Notes: generated by a model from the sequence alone, not told the origin. A stretch of DNA of 15,584 bases from a bacterium (GCA_004563275.1 SFSZ01000018.1:1-15584), one strand, 5' to 3'; positions 1 to 7,020 are shown, counted from the first letter of the stretch. Translations and numbers: made by a program.

Positions 1-23
1 AAAAAAAAGAGAAAAACTTACAC

Positions 24-51
24 AAAAAGAGAAAAATAATTTTCTCTTTTT
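24..51. terminator. Perfect AT-rich hairpin, probable bidirectional terminator
   Basis: A 12-bp perfect stem (positions 24-35 with 40-51) encloses an ATAA loop, with A-runs and T-runs on its two sides, so it could terminate transcription on either strand. The left arm sequence AAAAAGAGAAAAA also occurs as a direct repeat at 4-16. The hairpin lies inside the side of the putative insertion-sequence end at 74-98, so it may belong to that element and insulate it from read-through from glyS. Function is inferred from shape only. Confidence 0.55.
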
Positions 52-73
52 AATATACTGTCTTTTTTTATGA

Positions 74-98
74 TGTCTACTGAATAGGGTTCACATCA
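74..98. repeat. Putative terminal inverted repeat of an IS3/IS150-type element
   Basis: The 25 nt begin TGTCTACTGAATAGGG and end TTCACATCA. Read from the other strand they begin with TG, contain a GAACCC block and end in AGTAGACA, which matches the general layout of IS150-group ends (TG near the tip, a CCC block, GACA at the inner edge). The element would lie to the left, mostly outside the window. No transposase reading frame can be recognised in the 73 bases available. A second end of similar layout occurs at 15486-15510. The assignment rests on remembered family pattern and is moderate to weak. Confidence 0.4.
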
Positions 99-123
99 AT
101 TTTGCCTTTTTTAACTTTTTAAA

Positions 124-140
124 TCTAATTTAAGATTAGA
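124..140 (-). terminator. Weak hairpin downstream of glyS
   Basis: TCTAAT and ATTAGA can pair around a TTAAG loop 32 bases after the glyS stop. On the minus strand it is followed by TTTAAAAAG, a poor uridine tract. It is the only hairpin between glyS and the insertion-sequence-like end, so it may be a weak terminator for the T-box operon, with the stronger hairpin at 24-51 as backup. Confidence 0.3.
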
Positions 141-171
141 CATTTTATTACTTTCTATAAATTATTATTCT

Positions 172-1545
172 CTATTTAATTCTCTCTAAAATATAATCTT
201 TTAATTCATCTAAAGATATCTTAACTTGTTCCATCGTATCACGATCTCTAACAGTTACAGTATTATTATTTAAAGTATCATCATCTATTGTAATTGCAAA
301 TGGAGTACCAACTGCATCACATCTTCTATATCTCTTACCAATTGAACCTGCTTCATCATAAGATACATTAAATTCTTTAGCTAAACTTTGATATAACTCT
401 AAAGCTTTATCACTATGAATCTTTTTAACTAAAGGAAGAATAGTAGCTTTAATTGGACTTAAAGAAGGAATTAATCTTAATACTTCTCTTTCTTCTCCAT
501 TATCTAATACTTCTTTTTCATAAGCATTACTTATTACTGCTAAAAATAATCTATCTAAACCTACTGAAGGTTCAATAACATAAGGTAAATACTTTTCATT
601 AGTTACAGGATCTAAATATCTTAAATCTTGACCAGAATGTTTCATATGAACACCTAAATCATAATCAGTTCTATCAGCAATACCCCATAACTCTCCCCAA
701 CCCATTGGGAATAAGTATTCTATATCTGTAGTAGCCTTACTATAAAAAGCAAGTTCTTCTGGTTTATGATCTCTATATCTTAAATTTTCTTCTTTTAAAC
801 CTAAACTCTTTAAGAAATTCATACAATAATCTTTATAAAATTTAAACCATTCTAAATCAGTACCAGGCTTACAAAAGAACTCTAATTCCATTTGTTCAAA
901 TTCTCTTGTTCTAAAAATAAAGTTACCAGGAGTAATTTCATTTCTAAAACTCTTACCAGTCTGTCCAATACCAAAAGGAATCTTACATCTCATACTTCTT
1001 TGAACATTTAAAAAGTTTGTAAATATACCCTGAGCAGTTTCTCCTCTTAAATAACAGACACTCTTAGCATCTTCGGTAACACCAATATGAGTCTCAAATA
1101 ATAAGTTAAATTTTCTTATATCAGTAAAATCTTCACTACCACATTTAGGACACTTAATATGATTTTCTTTAATAAATTCTTCTAACTTTTTATTATCCCA
1201 ACCATCACCAGTTTCTTTACCTTCAGTAAAATCTTCAATTAACTTATCAGCTCTATATCTAGATTTACATTTCTTACAATCCATTAAAGGATCAGCAAAA
1301 CTAGTAACATGACCAGAAGCAACCCATACATTAGGATTCATAATAATAGCTGCATCTAATCCATAATTATTAGGTACCTCTTGAATAAACTTTTTCCACC
1401 AAGCTTTTCTAATATTTTCTTTTAATTCTTTACCTAAAGAACCATAATCCCAAGAATTAGATAAACCACCATATATCTCACTTCCTTGAAATACAAATCC
1501 ATAATTCTTACAATAATTAACAATATCTTCCATACTATTTTTCAT
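172..1545 (-). CDS. glyS: Glycyl-tRNA synthetase (class II, alpha2 type)
   Basis: This enzyme charges tRNA-Gly with glycine using ATP in the cytoplasm. The 457-aa length fits the dimeric bacterial/eukaryotic-like type (about 460 aa), not the two-subunit GlyQ/GlyS enzyme. It opens with the family signature GFVFQGSEIYGG. A zinc-knuckle pair follows at C90/C93 and C132/C135. Class II motif 2 is seen in RNEITPGNFIFRTREFEQ and motif 3 in GLDRLF near residue 329. A C-terminal anticodon-binding domain starts around residue 365 and includes SIGKRYRRCD and GTPFAITID. The first ATG is preferred because a GAGTGAT ribosome site precedes it, while the alternative Met5 has none. The start overlaps the end of the upstream LOG gene by 11 nt, so both are translated from one T-box-controlled message. 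Confidence 0.97.
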   Translation of the reverse strand: MKNSMEDIVNYCKNYGFVFQGSEIYGGLSNSWDYGSLGKELKENIRKAWWKKFIQEVPNNYGLDAAIIMNPNVWVASGHVTSFADPLMDCKKCKSRYRADKLIEDFTEGKETGDGWDNKKLEEFIKENHIKCPKCGSEDFTDIRKFNLLFETHIGVTEDAKSVCYLRGETAQGIFTNFLNVQRSMRCKIPFGIGQTGKSFRNEITPGNFIFRTREFEQMELEFFCKPGTDLEWFKFYKDYCMNFLKSLGLKEENLRYRDHKPEELAFYSKATTDIEYLFPMGWGELWGIADRTDYDLGVHMKHSGQDLRYLDPVTNEKYLPYVIEPSVGLDRLFLAVISNAYEKEVLDNGEEREVLRLIPSLSPIKATILPLVKKIHSDKALELYQSLAKEFNVSYDEAGSIGKRYRRCDAVGTPFAITIDDDTLNNNTVTVRDRDTMEQVKISLDELKDYILERIK

Positions 1546-2038
1546 CTTTAATCACTCTTTCTAATTCATCAATATTATTTACAACAATTAAATTATTCAA
1601 ATCATCATCATATAATATATTATTATCTAAATTCTTATTTAAAAATTTAATTAAATCATCATAAAACCCCTTATAATTATATATAATAACCGGTTTAGCT
1701 TTTTCTTCTAATAAACCAAATAATTCAGAATAAGTACCAATCCCACCAGGTAAAATTAAAAGCTTATCACTTATCTCACAAATTCTTTTTAATCTCTCAA
1801 AAGAAGTATCATAAACCTCATAATCACCACCATCATCATACTTAGTTATATTAATACCATAAACCTCTCTATTCATCTCTTTAAAAGTATTAAAGCATAC
1901 ACCCATCATACCCTCATTATAAGCACCATAAACTAAATCATAACCTAAACCAGCAATTACCCTACAAACTTCTTTTGCTACTAACTTTAATTCATCACTA
2001 ATCTTAGGGTTAGACCCACATCCAATAAATATCTTCAT
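1535..2038 (-). CDS. LOG-family (TIGR00730-like) nucleotide-binding protein
   Basis: This 167-aa protein has a single Rossmann-like domain. The LOG/lysine-decarboxylase-like signature PGGxGTxxE is present at residues 97-105 (PGGIGTYSE). LOG proteins hydrolyse nucleoside 5'-monophosphates such as AMP or cytokinin ribotides to base plus ribose 5-phosphate, but many bacterial members have no proven substrate. The usual glycine-rich first motif is altered here: it reads YGAYNEGMMG where family members commonly have YGGG...GLMG, so activity should not be assumed. The ATG follows AGGAGG with a 4-nt gap, directly after the T-box terminator, and the gene overlaps glyS. The position makes it the first gene of a glycine-responsive operon. 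Family confidence is good; the function is unknown. Confidence 0.8.
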   Translation of the reverse strand: MKIFIGCGSNPKISDELKLVAKEVCRVIAGLGYDLVYGAYNEGMMGVCFNTFKEMNREVYGINITKYDDGGDYEVYDTSFERLKRICEISDKLLILPGGIGTYSELFGLLEEKAKPVIIYNYKGFYDDLIKFLNKNLDNNILYDDDLNNLIVVNNIDELERVIKDEK

Positions 2039-2051
2039 ACATCCTCCTAAT

Positions 2052-2077
2052 AAAAAAAGACCCTAAACTATAGGGAC
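2052..2077 (-). terminator. T-box-regulated intrinsic terminator
   Basis: On the minus strand CCCTA-TAGTT-TAGGG forms the core stem, extended by an outer G-C pair past one mismatch, and is followed by TCTTTTTTT. It shares the CCCT segment with the T-box antiterminator, so uncharged tRNA binding would prevent its formation. Confidence 0.88.
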
Positions 2078-2160
2078 GTATTACCGTGGTTCCACCCTAC
2101 TTTAGAATCTTCATTAATATATAGCTCGTTCTTTTCCAAGGAAGTCATCGCTTTAAAATA
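2052..2160 (-). promoter_or_regulatory. T-box riboswitch leader (transcription attenuation) of the LOG-glyS operon
   Basis: The minus strand carries the conserved T-box AGGGTGGAACCACGG at 2084-2098. The stretch CGTCCCT (2072-2078) can pair with AGGG to form the antiterminator. The same CCCTA can instead pair with TAGGG (2061-2065) to form a terminator hairpin ending in seven uridines (2052-2058), the standard mutually exclusive pair. The AGGAGG ribosome site follows at once. A glycine response is inferred from glyS downstream. Only about 62 nt separate the likely transcription start (near 2161) from the T-box, much shorter than a usual Stem I leader. A GGA triplet occurs in the segment but no canonical specifier loop could be drawn by eye. 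Confidence 0.93.
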
Positions 2161-2167
2161 TATCTAA

Positions 2168-2195
2168 ATTATAACAAAATATTTATAATTGTCAA
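2168..2195 (-). promoter_or_regulatory. Sigma-A promoter of the T-box/LOG/glyS operon
   Basis: The minus strand shows TTGACA (2190-2195), a 16-bp spacer and TATAAT (2168-2173), a consensus match at both boxes. The transcription start would fall near 2161, immediately before the short T-box leader. The promoter lies between the priA terminator and the leader, so the operon is independent of priA. Confidence 0.85.
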
Positions 2196-2297
2196 CACTT
2201 CAATGTCCTTCGTTTTTAATAAAAGTTAAAAAGATATACTAGTATCAGTTAATTGCCATAATTATTATTTTAATATTAAAGATATTTTATTTTACAC

Positions 2298-2321
2298 AAA
2301 AAAACTGGATTTCTCCAGTTT
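2298..2321 (-). terminator. Intrinsic terminator of priA
   Basis: On the minus strand AAACTGGA-GAAA-TCCAGTTT makes an 8-bp stem with a GAAA tetraloop followed by six uridines. It begins inside the priA stop codon (2320-2322). Confidence 0.9.
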
Positions 2322-4494
2322 ATAATCTACAAGGATTATTATCTATTTCTATATTTACTTTATTATTACTTTTATAAACTTCATCTAAATTAATTAATGT
2401 AGGTTTAATTAAATCATAGTTTTTATATTTTAATATTATTTGAAATCTATAAACGTTATTTATTTTAAACATTGCTGATGTTGTTGGTCCTAAGATAATT
2501 GTATCTTTTAAATTTCTATTTAAGAATGAATACACTTTTCTAGCTTCGCTAGACGCCATTTCATAATCTTTAGATGCAATTTTAATTAATGTTAAATAAA
2601 AATATGGTGGATACTTTAATGCTTTTCTTATTTCCATTTCATAACTATATAAGCTCTTATAATCATTATTTTTAACAAACAGTAAAGTTTTATTATCAGG
2701 ATTAAATGTTTGAATTATTGTTTCACCTTTTTTACTTCCTCTTCCGGCTCTTCCAGAAGTTTGACTAAGAAGTTCAAAGGTTCTTTCTCCACTTCTAAAA
2801 TCTGGTACATTTAAAGCATCATCAGCATTAATAATTCCAACTAATGTTACATTAGGAAAATCAAATCCTTTAGCAATCATCTGCGTTCCAATAATAATTT
2901 TAGCTTCACCAGATTCTATTTTTTTAATAATTTCATCCTGACTACCTTTTCTTGTTGTTGTATCAGCATCCATTCTTACTGTATTTACATTATATCTTTG
3001 TTTAATTTCTTCTTCTAACTTTTCTGTTCCCAGTCCATAACTTGTTAAAGCTTTTTCGTGACACTCTGGGCATACTTCAGGATTAACTAAAGTATATCCA
3101 CAATAATGACATCTTAGATTATTACTAGTTTTATGATAAGTTAAAGTAATATCACAATAAGGACACTTAAAAGTATATCCACAATTCTTACAATTAACTA
3201 TTGTTGTAAATCCTCTTCTATTAAGTAATATAATTATTTGTTCATCTTTAGATATTCTATCTTTTATTTTTTCATCTAATAAATCACTTATAATCATATT
3301 TCTTTTTTTATATTCTTCTTGCATATCTACTAAAGTAACATCAGGAATAGTGCTTATCCCAACCCTATTATCTAATTTAATTAAATGATAAACATCTTTT
3401 AAAGCTCTTGCCATACTTTCTAATGAAGGAGTTGCACTTCCTAACACTACTGGACATTTATGATAAATACTTCTTTTAATTGCTATATCTCTAGCATGAT
3501 ATCTTGGATTATTATCTTGTTTATAATTAGTACTTTGTTCTTCATCAATTATAATAATTCCAATTTTATTAAATGGAACAAATATTGCACTTCTAGTTCC
3601 TACTACTACATGAACATCACCATTTAATATCTTATGATATTCATCATATTTCTCACCATCAGATAAAGCACTATGAAAAATTGCAACATCACTACCAAAT
3701 CTTTTATAAAATCTATCTACAATTTGATGAGTTAAACTAATTTCTGGAACTAACATAATTGCACATTTTCCATTTTTAATAACTTTTTCAATTAAAGTCA
3801 TATAAACTTCAGTCTTACCACTACCAGTTACTCCATGAATTAAAAAAGTATCATTATTATCAAAAGAGTTTTCTATTTTCTTAACCGCATCTTCTTGTTC
3901 TTTTGTAAGTATTATTTTCTTAATATCTTCTTTATCTTTATTAATTCTATATTTAATTTCTTTTCTTATTTTAATTAAATTTAATTCTAATAACTTATCA
4001 ATAATAGTTTTACTATATTCATTTTTAAGAATTACTTCACCAGTTAATAATCTATTTAAAAGTTCAATTTGTTTAGTAACTCTACTTTTACTATTTATAT
4101 AACTAATAACTTCATCTTTATTTATAAGTTCAACATACTCATTATATTTTTGATAATTACTTTTAATATTCTTAACTTTCATACTACTTGGAAGCATAGT
4201 TTGATAAGCTTGAATAAGTGAACATAAAGTAGTTTCTTTAATATATTTACCTAAATCAAGTAATTCATTATTTAATCTAAAATCTTTATTAGTTATTTCT
4301 ATTATTTCTTTTAAATTATCTTGATCAGTTTCATTTTTTATTTTAATAACAAACCCATTTATTGTCATTGTTCCAAAAGGAACTAAAACTTTCATTCCTA
4401 CTTGTAAATCATTTTTTAATTCTTCAGGAATCTTATAAGTAAATTGTCTATCTAAAGCTTTAACTCCATATTGTACTAATACTTCTGCATACAT
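2320..4494 (-). CDS. priA: Primosomal replication-restart helicase PriA (N')
   Basis: PriA binds abandoned forks and reloads the replicative helicase; it is a superfamily 2 3'-5' DNA helicase. The 724-aa protein has the N-terminal DNA-binding region (to about residue 190) and Walker A GVTGSGKT at about 221-228. Eight zinc-binding cysteines lie in the helicase insertion at C435, C438, C444, C447, C462, C465, C475 and C478. Motifs V and VI appear around GTQMIAKGFDFPNV and QTSGRAGRG. The Walker B box, usually DEEH, reads DEEQ (residues 317-320) and is followed by the expected YKQ...RYHARD. The ATG is preceded by GAGAGGAG. The gene has its own promoter and terminator and is divergent from the polymerase gene. 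Length is near the family norm (about 730-805 aa). Confidence 0.97.
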   Translation of the reverse strand: MYAEVLVQYGVKALDRQFTYKIPEELKNDLQVGMKVLVPFGTMTINGFVIKIKNETDQDNLKEIIEITNKDFRLNNELLDLGKYIKETTLCSLIQAYQTMLPSSMKVKNIKSNYQKYNEYVELINKDEVISYINSKSRVTKQIELLNRLLTGEVILKNEYSKTIIDKLLELNLIKIRKEIKYRINKDKEDIKKIILTKEQEDAVKKIENSFDNNDTFLIHGVTGSGKTEVYMTLIEKVIKNGKCAIMLVPEISLTHQIVDRFYKRFGSDVAIFHSALSDGEKYDEYHKILNGDVHVVVGTRSAIFVPFNKIGIIIIDEEQSTNYKQDNNPRYHARDIAIKRSIYHKCPVVLGSATPSLESMARALKDVYHLIKLDNRVGISTIPDVTLVDMQEEYKKRNMIISDLLDEKIKDRISKDEQIIILLNRRGFTTIVNCKNCGYTFKCPYCDITLTYHKTSNNLRCHYCGYTLVNPEVCPECHEKALTSYGLGTEKLEEEIKQRYNVNTVRMDADTTTRKGSQDEIIKKIESGEAKIIIGTQMIAKGFDFPNVTLVGIINADDALNVPDFRSGERTFELLSQTSGRAGRGSKKGETIIQTFNPDNKTLLFVKNNDYKSLYSYEMEIRKALKYPPYFYLTLIKIASKDYEMASSEARKVYSFLNRNLKDTIILGPTTSAMFKINNVYRFQIILKYKNYDLIKPTLINLDEVYKSNNKVNIEIDNNPCRL

Positions 4495-4517
4495 TATAAA
4501 ACTCCTCTCTATAAAAA

Positions 4518-4547
4518 ATTATATCATAAATAACCATTATTTGGCAA
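4518..4547 (-). promoter_or_regulatory. Promoter of priA
   Basis: The minus strand reads TTGCCA (4542-4547), an 18-bp spacer and TATAAT (4518-4523), with a TG one base before the -10 (extended -10). Its -35 box directly abuts the -35 of the divergent polymerase promoter. Confidence 0.75.
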
Positions 4548-4576
4548 TTGACTATATCAAACATATGTTTTATAAT
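4548..4576 (+). promoter_or_regulatory. Promoter of the Y-family polymerase operon
   Basis: TTGACT (4548-4553), a 17-bp spacer and TATAAT (4571-4576) match the sigma-A consensus closely. The start would fall near 4583, leaving only about 11 nt before the ATG at 4594, with the ribosome site almost at the 5' end of the message. Confidence 0.8.
4558..4571. promoter_or_regulatory. Putative LexA/DinR SOS operator
   Basis: The sequence CAAACATATGTTTT contains the perfect 12-bp palindrome AAACATATGTTT. The Gram-positive LexA (DinR) consensus is CGAAC-N4-GTTCG, most often with ATAT in the centre; the site differs mainly at the outer G and C positions. It lies in the spacer between the -35 and -10 boxes of the polymerase promoter, where a bound repressor would block polymerase. 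The downstream gene is an error-prone polymerase, a classical SOS target. Confidence 0.6.
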
Positions 4577-4593
4577 TAATACAGGTGATTGAA

Positions 4594-5871
4594 ATGGAAG
4601 AATTATATCCTAAAAGAAATATTCTTGCTATTGATTTAAAAAGTTTTTTTGCTTCCTGTGAATGTGTTGAAAGAAAACTTGATCCATATAAAGTTCCTTT
4701 AATCGTATGTGATCCTACCCGTAATGGTGCTATAACTTTAGCAGTAACACCTTTTTTAAAAAAATTTGGTGTCCCTGGTCGTTGTCGTGTCTTTGAACTT
4801 TATAAATATAATCTACCTAAAAATATTAAAATCATTAAAGCTCCTCCTCGCATGAGTTTATATATTGCTAAAAGTAAAGAAGTTTTAAGTATTTATCTTG
4901 AATTCGTCTCTCATGAAGATATGCATGTTTACTCTATTGATGAAGTATTTTTAGATGTTACTGATTATCTTAAAATGTATAAAATGACTGACTATGAACT
5001 TGCTAAAACTATTATGCAAAGAATTAAAGATAAAACTGGTCTAACTGCTACTGCTGGTATTGGACCTAATTTACTTCTTGCTAAAGTAGCTATGGATATT
5101 GAAGCTAAACATACTAAAGATAATATTGCAAAATGGACTTATGAAGATATTCCAAATAAACTTTGGCCTATCACTCCTCTATCTAAAATGTGGGGTATTG
5201 GTCCTCGTATGGAAAGAAACTTAAATAAATTAAAAATTTATAAAATTGAAGATATTGCTAAATATGACAAAAATATTTTAAAAGATAAATATGGAGTCAT
5301 GGGTGAAGAATTATGGAACCATGCTAATGGCATTGATTTATCTAAAATAAGTGATTTTAATAATGTTATCCCCAAAGATAAATCTATCAGTCATAGTCAA
5401 ATTTTATTTAAAGATTATAATGAAGAAAATGTTACTTTAATAATTAAAGAAATGATTGATGTTTTAACTAAAAGACTAAGAGATTCTAAAAAACAAACTA
5501 GTTGTATTGGTTTTGGTATTGGTTATTCTAAAAATATTGGTGGTGGTTTCTATCACACTCAAAAACTACAAACTAGTACTAATAATGATAAAGTAATTTA
5601 TAATACTTGTATTAATATTTTTGATAAATATTATGAAGATTTACCTATTAGAAAAGTAAGTATTTCTTTAGGTAAATTAACTGATGATAATAGTATTCAA
5701 TTAAATTTATTTGAATCACTTGAAGAAATTAAAACTAATCAAGCTAAAGATAAAGCTATTGATGAAATAAAAGCTAGATATGGTGCCAATAGTATTTTAA
5801 AAGCTTCTGCTCTTTTAAAAGATTCAACTGCTATTGCTCGTAATAAAAAAATTGGTGGTCATAATGCATGA
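4594..5871 (+). CDS. Y-family translesion DNA polymerase (UvrX/DinB/UmuC-like)
   Basis: This polymerase copies past damaged bases with low fidelity. The 425-aa protein has the first catalytic aspartate in DLKSFFASCE (D14) and the second acidic pair in YSIDEVFLD (D116, E117). Helix-hairpin-helix thumb sequence WGIGPRMERNL and the little-finger domain follow. A clear beta-clamp binding pentapeptide QLNLF lies at residues 369-373. The FASCE motif and the YolD-like partner downstream fit the UvrX/YqjW branch better than DinB proper. The ATG at 4594 is chosen over the in-frame GTG at 4585 because AGGTGAT (4583-4589) is an excellent ribosome site for it and would overlap the GTG. The stop overlaps the next gene by 8 nt. 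A LexA-like operator sits in its promoter, suggesting SOS control. Confidence 0.92.
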   Translation: MEELYPKRNILAIDLKSFFASCECVERKLDPYKVPLIVCDPTRNGAITLAVTPFLKKFGVPGRCRVFELYKYNLPKNIKIIKAPPRMSLYIAKSKEVLSIYLEFVSHEDMHVYSIDEVFLDVTDYLKMYKMTDYELAKTIMQRIKDKTGLTATAGIGPNLLLAKVAMDIEAKHTKDNIAKWTYEDIPNKLWPITPLSKMWGIGPRMERNLNKLKIYKIEDIAKYDKNILKDKYGVMGEELWNHANGIDLSKISDFNNVIPKDKSISHSQILFKDYNEENVTLIIKEMIDVLTKRLRDSKKQTSCIGFGIGYSKNIGGGFYHTQKLQTSTNNDKVIYNTCINIFDKYYEDLPIRKVSISLGKLTDDNSIQLNLFESLEEIKTNQAKDKAIDEIKARYGANSILKASALLKDSTAIARNKKIGGHNA

Positions 5872-6190
5872 TCGTAAAATGCTTAAATGGCTCCCATTTA
5901 ATTCTGTCATCAATTCTAAAATATTAATTAAGGATATTGAAAAACAAAAATCCCGAATTACAAAACCTACTTTATCTGAAGAACAAATAAATAACTTAGA
6001 ATCTAAAATATTAGAATCTTACTTTAATAAAATCCCTATTGAATTTACTATTTATCAAAGTGGATTCTTAACTAAAGTATCCGGAACTGTTATTAAAATT
6101 GAAAAATCTAAACAAGAAATTATTTTAAACAATTATAAAATTCTTCACTTTTGTGAAATAATTCAAATAAAGTATACTTCCTTCTCTTAA
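5864..6190 (+). CDS. YolD-like family protein
   Basis: The 108-aa protein begins MHDRKMLKWLPFNS, matching the start of YolD-like proteins (DRGMxKWxPFxSL), then shows a predicted helical middle and a beta-rich C-terminal half. YolD-like genes commonly sit next to uvrX-type polymerases in Bacillus and its phages (uvrX/yolD, yqjW/yqjX), where they probably assist or control the polymerase; the mechanism is unsettled. An upstream in-frame ATG at 5834 would add ten residues inside the polymerase gene. It is rejected because the family start is at MHDRKM and GGTGGT (5854-5859) precedes it. The 8-nt overlap with the polymerase gene implies translational coupling. Confidence 0.82.
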   Translation: MHDRKMLKWLPFNSVINSKILIKDIEKQKSRITKPTLSEEQINNLESKILESYFNKIPIEFTIYQSGFLTKVSGTVIKIEKSKQEIILNNYKILHFCEIIQIKYTSFS

Positions 6191-6194
6191 TTTG

Positions 6195-6203
6195 TGGTAA
6201 AAT
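6195..6203 (+). promoter_or_regulatory. Possible extended -10 element before the 218-aa gene
   Basis: TGGTAAAAT fits an extended -10 (TG, one base, TAAAAT), but no convincing -35 box lies 17 bp upstream. It may give some independent expression of the third gene of the cassette. This is weak evidence. Confidence 0.3.
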
Positions 6204-6223
6204 TATAGTTCCGGGTGAGTAGT

Positions 6224-6880
6224 ATGGAAGTTCAAAAAATTAAAAATCAAGGTAAACTACCTCAAAAGATTATTCTATCAAATGGTGATAAAAAACTTAT
6301 CATCTCTTTTGAAAATAGCTTAGATTTATATTGGACTTTATCTAAATCACCTAAAGAAAAATTAATTTTAGAAACGTTTGAAATAACTAAAGAAGATTAT
6401 GCTATTTATACTTTATTTGAACAATTATATAATCGTATTAAGAATGCCTCTGTCTTTGACATTGATACTGAAATTGCTTTATTTGAAAGTGGTCTTAGTC
6501 ATTTTGACTCTCTTGCTGATATATATGATTTCTATAAAGAAAATGTCGCTAGTCTAAAAGAAAGTGATGCTTATCATGAATTATTTGATGGTAAAACTAT
6601 TACTTGGTGTAGTGATGAAATTTATGATGATTCAAATGACTTAGTTAAGATTAATTTTGATGGTGAAAAGTTCATTCTAGAATTTGCTAAAAGAAAACAA
6701 AATGAACTATTATCTTCCCCATACAATATTCCTGTTAGATTTAGAAATTCTGGAAGTAAATATAATCCCTTTAATGTTATTTTTATGAGAATGTTTCAAG
6801 ATCTTCAAAAATATAACACGGAATTTCATCAAATTCATATTGAAGAATATCTTTATAATCAAAAGATATTAAAAAAATAA
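6224..6880 (+). CDS. Hypothetical protein, third gene of the polymerase cassette
   Basis: I do not recognise this family. The 218-aa product appears soluble: no signal peptide or membrane segment is visible. It is rich in Asp, Glu and Lys, with a beta-like N-terminal segment (KIILSNGDKKLIISFEN), a helical middle and an aromatic C-terminal half with FRNSGSKYNPFN. No cysteine clusters, nucleotide-binding loops or nuclease motifs are evident. The ATG at 6224 is preferred over an in-frame GTG at 6215 because GGGTGA (6213-6218) is a well-spaced ribosome site for it. It starts 33 nt after the YolD-like gene on the same strand, so it may be co-transcribed with the polymerase; a possible extended -10 lies in the gap. 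The gene order suggests, but does not show, a role in DNA damage. Confidence 0.8.
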   Translation: MEVQKIKNQGKLPQKIILSNGDKKLIISFENSLDLYWTLSKSPKEKLILETFEITKEDYAIYTLFEQLYNRIKNASVFDIDTEIALFESGLSHFDSLADIYDFYKENVASLKESDAYHELFDGKTITWCSDEIYDDSNDLVKINFDGEKFILEFAKRKQNELLSSPYNIPVRFRNSGSKYNPFNVIFMRMFQDLQKYNTEFHQIHIEEYLYNQKILKK

Positions 6881-6891
6881 AAAGAAAATAC

Positions 6892-6920
6892 TTGATTTTA
6901 GTTAATTGATATGCTAGAAT
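6892..6920 (+). promoter_or_regulatory. Promoter of tRNA-Ala
   Basis: TTGATT (6892-6897), a 17-bp spacer and TAGAAT (6915-6920), with TGC before the -10 box, form a good promoter ending 13 bases before the mature tRNA. Confidence 0.75.
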
Positions 6921-6933
6921 GAATATGTTCTTT

Positions 6934-7010
6934 GGGGAATTAGCTCAGTTGGCTAGAGCATCTGCCTTGCACGCAGAGGGTCAAGGGTTCGAGTCCCTTA
7001 TTCTCCACCA
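6934..7010 (+). tRNA. tRNA-Ala (anticodon TGC)
   Basis: The 77-nt sequence folds as a canonical cloverleaf. The acceptor stem is GGGGAAT/ATTCTCC, with one G-T pair. The D arm is GCTC/GAGC and the anticodon stem TCTGC/GCAGA carries loop CTTGCAC, with anticodon TGC at 6968-6970. The T arm is AAGGG-TTCGAGT-CCCTT. Discriminator A and an encoded CCA end the gene. It reads GCA and probably other Ala codons by wobble. It has its own promoter and terminator. Confidence 0.98.
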
Positions 7011-7020
7011 TTAAGAATAT

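Noticed and set aside
1..69. Transposase reading frame on the plus strand at the left edge
   Set aside because: All three frames give only Lys/Arg-rich low-complexity peptides with no OrfB-like C-terminal motif.
4585..4593. GTG start for the Y-family polymerase
   Set aside because: The GTG lies within the AGGTGAT ribosome site that serves the ATG at 4594, and it would be almost leaderless.
6934..7010. tRNA-Ala as an integration site with att repeats
   Set aside because: I found no second copy of the tRNA 3' end in the window and no integrase gene, so there is no evidence of a site-specific island.
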